Source of the DNA: Dugong dugon
Lineage: Eukaryota; Chordata; Mammalia; Sirenia; Dugongidae
DNA length: 64,000 nt
Assembly (NCBI GenBank): GCA_030035585.1
Contig: CM057461.1
Span: forward strand, 1,403,001-1,467,000
Direction: 5' to 3'
Position numbers and translations under genes: made by a program. The notes below the pieces were generated by a model that had not been told where the DNA came from, searched no databases, and saw nothing but the letters and a program-made list of their open reading frames with translations. Below are positions 57,836-64,000 of this stretch, piece by piece. Every line of letters begins with the position of its first letter. Position 1 is the first letter of the stretch.

Positions 57836-58690
57836 GGAGCCCCTACAGGCAAGAGAGTGGAGGGAGGGAATTCTGGGAGGAAGAGAGTCGGAGAAGAGGG
57901 TCTCAAAGTGACCACTGGACGATGTGGGCACGGGGTGGGCACAAAGAGCACAGCTGAGCTTGGAGAACTGAGTTGATCCACCACGCATGGGAGGCGAGAC
58001 AGAACATAGATGAAACTGCCTGCTAACCAAAAACATCAACATTCCTCACAGGACCATGACTGCACTGAGTCTTCACAGCATTGCATTCACGATGTCCAGA
58101 ATATAAACCAGAATTACTCAACATACAAAGATCTAGGGGAATGTGACCAGTTCGCGAGAGAAAGGACAGTCATCAGATGCCAACCTCAGAATGACCCAGA
58201 TGTTATAGCAGCTCCGTCCTACGCTTTAGAAACTTCCTTACACATATTCACACCATACATAAATATTTGTACACGTATTTACTTACAACTGTGCTTTGTG
58301 GGACACACACTGAATGAATAAAAAGATAAAAAGTCTCATAAGGGAAATAGTAGATAAAAAACACTAACCAAATGAATATTTCAGAACTGAAAAATCCAAT
58401 ATCTGACATAAAAATTCACTGATAGACCCAATAGTAGAATGGAGATGACAGAGGGAACTCGGTGAATGTGAAGACAGGTGAGTAGAAAGTATCCAGTATG
58501 AAAAACAGGAAGAAAAAAAAGATAGAAATGTATGTAGATGATACACATATGCCACCAATAATATAAAAGGTGGTGGGGGTGGGTAAGGAAATGGATCTAA
58601 AAGGTTGCACGGTTTCTATATTTTATGTGAATCAGTAAAACATTAACTCCTAAATTCCTAAAGCAACCACAAAAACTAAACAAAAAGAAC
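57836..58690. other. AT-rich intergenic sequence
   Basis: Probably old LINE-derived, with TGAAAAATCCAATATCTGAC and similar phrases, but too diverged to assign. Confidence 0.4.
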
Positions 58691-58699
58691 TACAGCCCA

Positions 58700-59010
58700 A
58701 AAGCCAATATAGACATTAAAATGAAATATTAAAAAATACTCATTTTTTTAAAAAAGAAAAGATGAAATAAACAAAGCAAAAGCCAAAATGGTAGACCTAA
58801 ATATAACCATATTAATAATTACATCAAATGTTAATGGGCTCAATATTTTAATTAAAAGGCAAAAATTGACAGAGTAGATAAAAAAAATGAAGGGACAAGA
58901 TACAAAAGACACACTTACAATATAAAGATACTGGTGGATAAATTTAAATGAATGGAAGAAGATACGCTATGCAACCAGTAAGCATAAGAAGACTGGAATG
59001 ACTATTCCTT
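58700..59010 (+). mobile_element. L1 ORF2 fragment, plus orientation
   Basis: TTAATGGGCTCAATATTTTAA, AAAAGGCAAAAATTGACAGA and AGATACAAAAGACACACTTAC match the L1 endonuclease region (G-L-N ... I-K-R). Frame broken. Confidence 0.7.
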
Positions 59011-59039
59011 TTTAATTTAAATTAAGGTATTTTTAATTA

Positions 59040-60940
59040 AGGTATAAGATTACACCTTCATTTACAACTAGAATATAACCAGTAAAAGTGTGCAGTTCTG
59101 TAAGTTTTGACAAACACACCTGAAAAGTGTATAGTTCTGTGAGTTTTGACAAATGTGTATACTCATGTATCCATAATCAAGAAATAGAAGACTTCTTATC
59201 ACCCCCAAAATTGCTCAGTGCCCCTTGTAGTCAACCCTTCCTTCCTCCCCCAGGCCCTGGCAACACTGATCTGCTGTCTATTCCTACAGTGTCACCTTTT
59301 CCAAAACGACCACAGTTTTCCCAGATGGAACCACACCATATGTAGCCTTTTAGGCCTGGTCTCTTGCGCTTAGCACAATACTGTTGCGGTTCATTGACAT
59401 TGTTGCATCTATCAATAGTCTGTTCCTTTTTATTGGTGAGTAGTTTTCCATTGTGTGGATGTGCTAGAGTTTGTTTTTCCATTCACTCACAGAAGGACAT
59501 TTGGGTTGTATACAGTTTGGGGCTATTATGAATAATACCACTATAAATGTCCATGTTTTTGTGTGAACTTAAGTTTTCATTTCACCTGAGTAAATAACCA
59601 GAAGTGGGATTGCTGGATAGTAGGTAAATGTAGGTTGCACTCCAGAAGAAACTGCCAAACTGTTCTCCAAAGTGGCTGTACCATTTGCATTCCCACCAGC
59701 AGTATGAGCCACAGACGCTCCATGTCCTTGTCAGCACTTGGTATTGTCGAGTTTTTTGTTTTGCTTTGCTTTTGTTTTTAACGTGGCCATTCCAATAGAT
59801 GTGTGGTGGCATCTGTGCTGAGGTTTTCACTTGATTTGCCTAAAGCACCTTGAGCATCTTTCCATGTGCTTCTTTGCCATCCATATCTCTTCTTCGATGA
59901 TGTGTCTATTCAAACTCTTCGCTCATTTTAAGAACGGGGTTGCTTATTTATTATTCATGAGTTTTAACAGTTCTTTATATGTTCTGGAAACAAGTCCTTT
60001 ATCAGATATGTGATCACAACTATTTTCCCCAGTCTCTAGCTTCACTTTTCATTCTCTTACCAGTGTCTTCAAAAGAGAACTTCTTAATTTTGATGAAGTC
60101 TAATCTACAATTTTTTTCTTTTATGTATCAATACTATTGGTGTAACAGCTAAGATCTTTGCCTAACACAAGGCCACAAAGATTTTCTTTTATATTTTCTT
60201 CTAGAAGTTTTACAGTTTTAGGTTTAGATCTGTGAACCATTTTGAATTAATTTTTGTGTCTGCTGGGAGTCATGGATTGAGGGTCTGTTCTGCTTTTTGT
60301 TCAATTGTTTCAGCACGATTTGTTAAAAGGCCATCTGTCCTTCACTGTTGAATCACTTTTGCACCTTTACTGAAAATCAGTTGACCGTATGCATAGGCTG
60401 CCTCTGGGGTTTCTATTCTGTCTCACTGGTGTATGTATCTGTCCTTTGCACAAATACCACACTGTCTTCATTGCTGTGGCTGAGCTAGTGTGAAACCTCT
60501 AGCCTGTTCTTGTTCAAAATTGTTTGACGATTCTAGTTCCTTTGTCTTCCCAGATAAACTTTAAAACTAGTTTTTTAAATTTCTACAAAAACATCCTGCT
60601 GGGATTTTGTTTGGAACTGCGTTGAACCCACAGGTCAGTTTGAGCAGAACTGACATGTTAGCAATACCGTGTGTCTTCCAACCCATGAAGACGGTTTCCC
60701 CCTCCACTTGTTTGAGTTTTCTTTCATTTCTTTAATCTGTGTTTTGTTGTTTCCAGTTTATAAATTTACACCTATTTTGCTAGAGTTATGTTGAAGTATT
60801 CCAGGATTTCATTTGCTTTTGTGCCATGGTAAATGTTACTGGCTTCTACATTTCAATTTGCTATTGCTCATTGCTAGGAAACAGAAATCTGATTGATTTT
60901 TGTGTAGTAACCTGGTGACCTCGCAAACTCACTTTTTAGT
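59040..60940 (-). mobile_element. L1 ORF2 3' part, minus orientation
   Basis: A long antisense L1 stretch: GGGATTGCTGGATAGTAGGT, GTGGCTGTACCATTTGCATTCCC, AGTCCTTTATCAGATATGTG, CCATTTTGAATTAATTTTTG, GAAAATCAGTTGACCGTATG. Length about 1.9 kb; all frames broken. It lies head to head with the plus-orientation fragment at 58.7-59.0 kb. Confidence 0.85.
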
Positions 60941-63900
60941 TCTTGCAGCTTTTTGTCTAATCTTGGGATCAGGTGTGGTCAGTGGGCTGGCAGCACTGGA
61001 CCCTGCTCTAAGGGAGCCGACTCCAGAGACACATGGCTCACATCCTCTGCCGTGTCCACTTTCTGGAGCTCCAGGGGGCAACACAGCCAGCAAGGGAGAG
61101 ACCGCACTCAGCCAAGTAGCTCCATGTGCCAAGAGCAAGGAGCATGTCCCTAAGCAGAGGAGGGGCTGGCAAGACCTGGGTGCTGATGGCTCAGGAACAG
61201 CATGCTCCACTGGGAAGGGACCAGGCAGCAGCGTGTCACCTGCCTGGCTCTGAGATGGGGTTCTGCCAGCCTGCTCTGAGAAGGGTCCCTCCAGCAGGGA
61301 CAACAGATCGATTGAGCGCAGAGTGTGGTTCACGTAACTGCACGCTCTGCTGGCAAATGCTTTTATGATAATTCTTCTCAATTCCGGGAATGAAGTGATC
61401 CGGGCTGGGCTTTTTCTTTTTTTTCTGCCATGTCCAGAAGCGCCTCCTGGAGCGGCAGTTTGCAGAGAGGATGCAATCCGAGGCTCCCCGGGGGCTGCCG
61501 GGGGCTGCAGACGTGCTCAGCAGCAGTCCCTACTCCGCCCTTGGCCAGAGGGGCCAGGGGACTCGCTCCCTCTGAGCTCACAGACGGCTTCTCCTGCCCC
61601 CGGCCATCAGGAGGATGCTGCAGCGTTGACCAAGCAGCCAGCGGTCCAGGGAGCCTCTGGCTTGTGGCCTTGGACAAACCGCCAACCCCTTCTGCTACAC
61701 GGGCCCCACATGGACAAGCATTTGTGGCAATGCATACAGTCACCAACTCATGGACCTTTCTAGGGTGGCGTCCTGGGGGTGGGGTCTCTGTCCTTGAACA
61801 CCTGGCCAGGTCACTCTGCCACACGCCCTGACCCAAGGGTCATGTGCTGGGAACAACTCCGGAGTCTGGACTTGTGGAGGCCAGCCTGGTGTGTGCCTGG
61901 CCCACAAAGGGGGAGGAGCCAGCACTACAGCCCCCCTCCCCGAGGACACTTGAGGTTCCACCATTGGTGCCTCATTTCCTTGGGTTGAAGCGCCATTTCC
62001 CCCAGAGCCCTCTGGGAACACCGTGTGAGTTGCTGGCCCCCAGCCCACCGCGGACAGACTGCCTCAGGCTCCCTGTCATGCAGCAGAGGGGGTGTCCAGG
62101 GAGCACGGCCCCCCACTGGGGCCCCAGGCCCACCCATGAGCACCCCCTTTTCCTGCCTGTGAATGCAGAAACACAGGTAGGAGGAGTCAGGGAGGAAGGT
62201 GAGGGAGACAAGGCCAGGTGTCAACTTCTCTCTGTCTCTGTCTCCCTCTGTTGTCTCTCTGTCTCCCTCTGTCTCTCAGGTGCTTTCACAGGAAAGCCCC
62301 TGTGCACCTCAGTTTCCGCATCTGTGCCCGCCCACCCACCTACCCAGGTCCCTCTGGCAGGACAGCACCAGCCCGTCCCGAGGCCTCCGTGCCCCCTGCA
62401 GGAGGACCTGTCCCGGGTAGGCAGGGGCTCCCGAGTCAGCTGCCCCCAGATCCAATCCAGGAGAAAGTGGGTGCTCTGGAGCTGCCGGTGCAGAGGCTGT
62501 CAGCAACAAGCTTTGGGGGACACACACTGGCCCTCCTCAGCCAGGGCAGGAGGAGAGAAGACGTCGCGGGAAGTGGGCCCAGAACCTCCATAGGAGCCCC
62601 GATCCCTAACCCTTCCTGGGGAGTCCCACCCACCCAGGAAAGGGGGTGGGGGAGACCGACCGCTCTAGGGGCCCAGCACTCTGGGTTGTCACCAGCCCTG
62701 CAGGGAAGTTCAAACGTCACAGAGCCCTCGAGCTGAAAACCTGCACAACATTAACCATTCCCTCCTGTGGACAGTTCGGGTCCCTTTACCTGCAAAGCCC
62801 CAGTGTGCCAAGTGCAGCACCGCAGTCCTGTGAGCCCCTAGGCAGCCCCTGGAGGGACCATGGCCGTAGAAGCGGGGCCCCTCCTACATGGGGGCCATGC
62901 TGACATGCACCAAGCGTCCTCAGTCCTGCCAGCCTGCAGGGACTGCGACCACTGACCCTGCAGCCTTTTGGAGGGGCAGCACCACACGGGCAGATGGCAG
63001 GTCGCCAGCCAGGCCTCCTTGGTGACTGTATTGCCCTCACTAACTTGTGCCCCACAAACTGGGAACTTAAGAGAGGGTTTGCTGAGCAAATGGACTGGGA
63101 AAAGCCCAACTCTAGGGGGTCTTGCGGGGGGCCTCTGGAGAATGAGCCTGTCCTGGGCATACACGTTACTGTGGATAGGGTGGGGGCCAGCCCCCCACAC
63201 CTTCTCTTTAAAGGAAGGTCCTCTTTGTATCCAAAATTTAAGTTTCAAACAGAGGCCATGGGAGTTGGAAGTCTCTGGAATCCGAGCTTCTCATTTCTCA
63301 AGGGTTGCCCGGGTAGGAGCCATGCCTCCCCCCGTGAGCCACAGCCTCAGTTTCCCCGGTGGGAGAGAGGGCGATGACCCCCACACCACAGGTGGTGTGA
63401 GAATTATAAAGCACCACAATCGACCCTAATACAGACTGTGTTTCTCTATGAACAAAGCTAGAGATGAATTTGGACTCTGAATGAAGCTGGATGGAGTGTG
63501 CCTCAACCCAGACCCTGGAGAAAAGGGAGCCTGGGGCTCCTGGCGCCTGAGGTTGCCCTGTGCAGGACCCAGAGCTGGCTGAGTGCTGGGTTCTAGCCCA
63601 GCTGCACCGTTGTTGAGCCACTGAGCCTCCCTGAGCCCCCAGTCCTGCCTGCAACCTGGGGGAGATGGTCCCACGCTCTGGGCCACGTGAAGAGGCCGGG
63701 AGTGGTGCATGCGAAGCTCTTGGCACCTGCTGGGTTTGCAGCAAACATGAACCCAGGGTGGGGGTGGGGAGCGCGGGGCTGGGGGAGTGGTCCTGTGAAC
63801 CACTGACAGATAAAGGTGGGCTGGGAGAGGGGCCCACACCACAGCTAAGAAAGGCTTTGGGAGACCCAGGGGACTGCTTATCAAGGGAAGGCCTGATAGA

Positions 63901-64000
63901 GGAGGTGATCTTAAGCTCGACCTTGAGGAACAAATCAGCTTTGATCAGAGGACAAAGGAGTGTGGGTGAAAGGGAGGGCAAAAGACCCAGACACCTACAA
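60941..64000. other. Intergenic sequence to window end
   Basis: GC-rich unique sequence. A short TCTCTGTCTC run (about 62225-62275) and a MIR fragment (about 63340-63420: CCTCAGTTTCCCCGGTGGG). ORFs here lack recognisable domains. Confidence 0.55.

Noticed and set aside
61365..62736. Overlapping 130-250 codon ORFs near the right end
   Set aside because: GC-rich, no start context, domain or splice pattern; several frames are open at once.
25000..64000. miR-1-1 / miR-133a-2 host locus, which lies upstream of SLCO4A1 in human
   Set aside because: I looked for the mature miR-1 and miR-133a sequences and did not find them; in human they are over 100 kb away.

Overview
This window is nuclear DNA from a placental mammal and contains one recognisable protein-coding gene, SLCO4A1 (organic anion transporter OATP4A1). 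The gene lies complete on the minus strand between about 24.6 kb and 3.6 kb. At least fifteen tRNA-derived SINE copies have the AfroSINE layout (a GCCCTGGTGGCACAGTGGTT-type head, a B-box-like TTCGAATCC, and a body ending near GAGTCGGAAT). The window also holds RTE-clade LINE fragments. Together these point to Afrotheria (elephant, manatee or hyrax relatives). I cannot resolve the species.

Layout. 1-1907: 3' end of a class II-like endogenous retrovirus (integrase tail, no intact env, 3' LTR). 1908-3647: CA-rich repeat and the 3' flank and 3' UTR of SLCO4A1. 3648-18479: eleven coding exons of SLCO4A1 (exon 12 to exon 2 in plus-strand order). All splice sites are GT/AG, all phases fit, and the joined frame is 2187 nt (728 codons plus stop). 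Introns hold AfroSINEs, MaLR-type LTRs and several GC-rich minisatellites; two of these lie against or very near splice sites. 18480-24529: 5' UTR part of exon 2, intron 1 (including an LTR-like element with octamer motifs) and the non-coding exon 1. About 23.3-25.2 kb: CpG island promoter, with two back-to-back splice donors suggesting divergent transcription. 25.2-64 kb: upstream intergenic DNA with no gene I can support, made of old MIR, L1 and MaLR copies, AfroSINEs, a rearranged RTE LINE with a 15-bp target-site duplication, and large simple repeats and minisatellites, the largest being a 28-bp array at 49.9-50.9 kb.

The encoded transporter is a 12-helix sodium-independent organic anion uptake carrier; family members carry thyroid hormones, prostaglandins and conjugated steroids. 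Nothing here looks like a bacterial system, CRISPR array or operon. I found no undescribed biological system. The points most worth a second look are the minisatellite that carries a branch-point motif in every unit next to the exon 3 acceptor, the divergent promoter architecture, and the well-resolved transposon nests.
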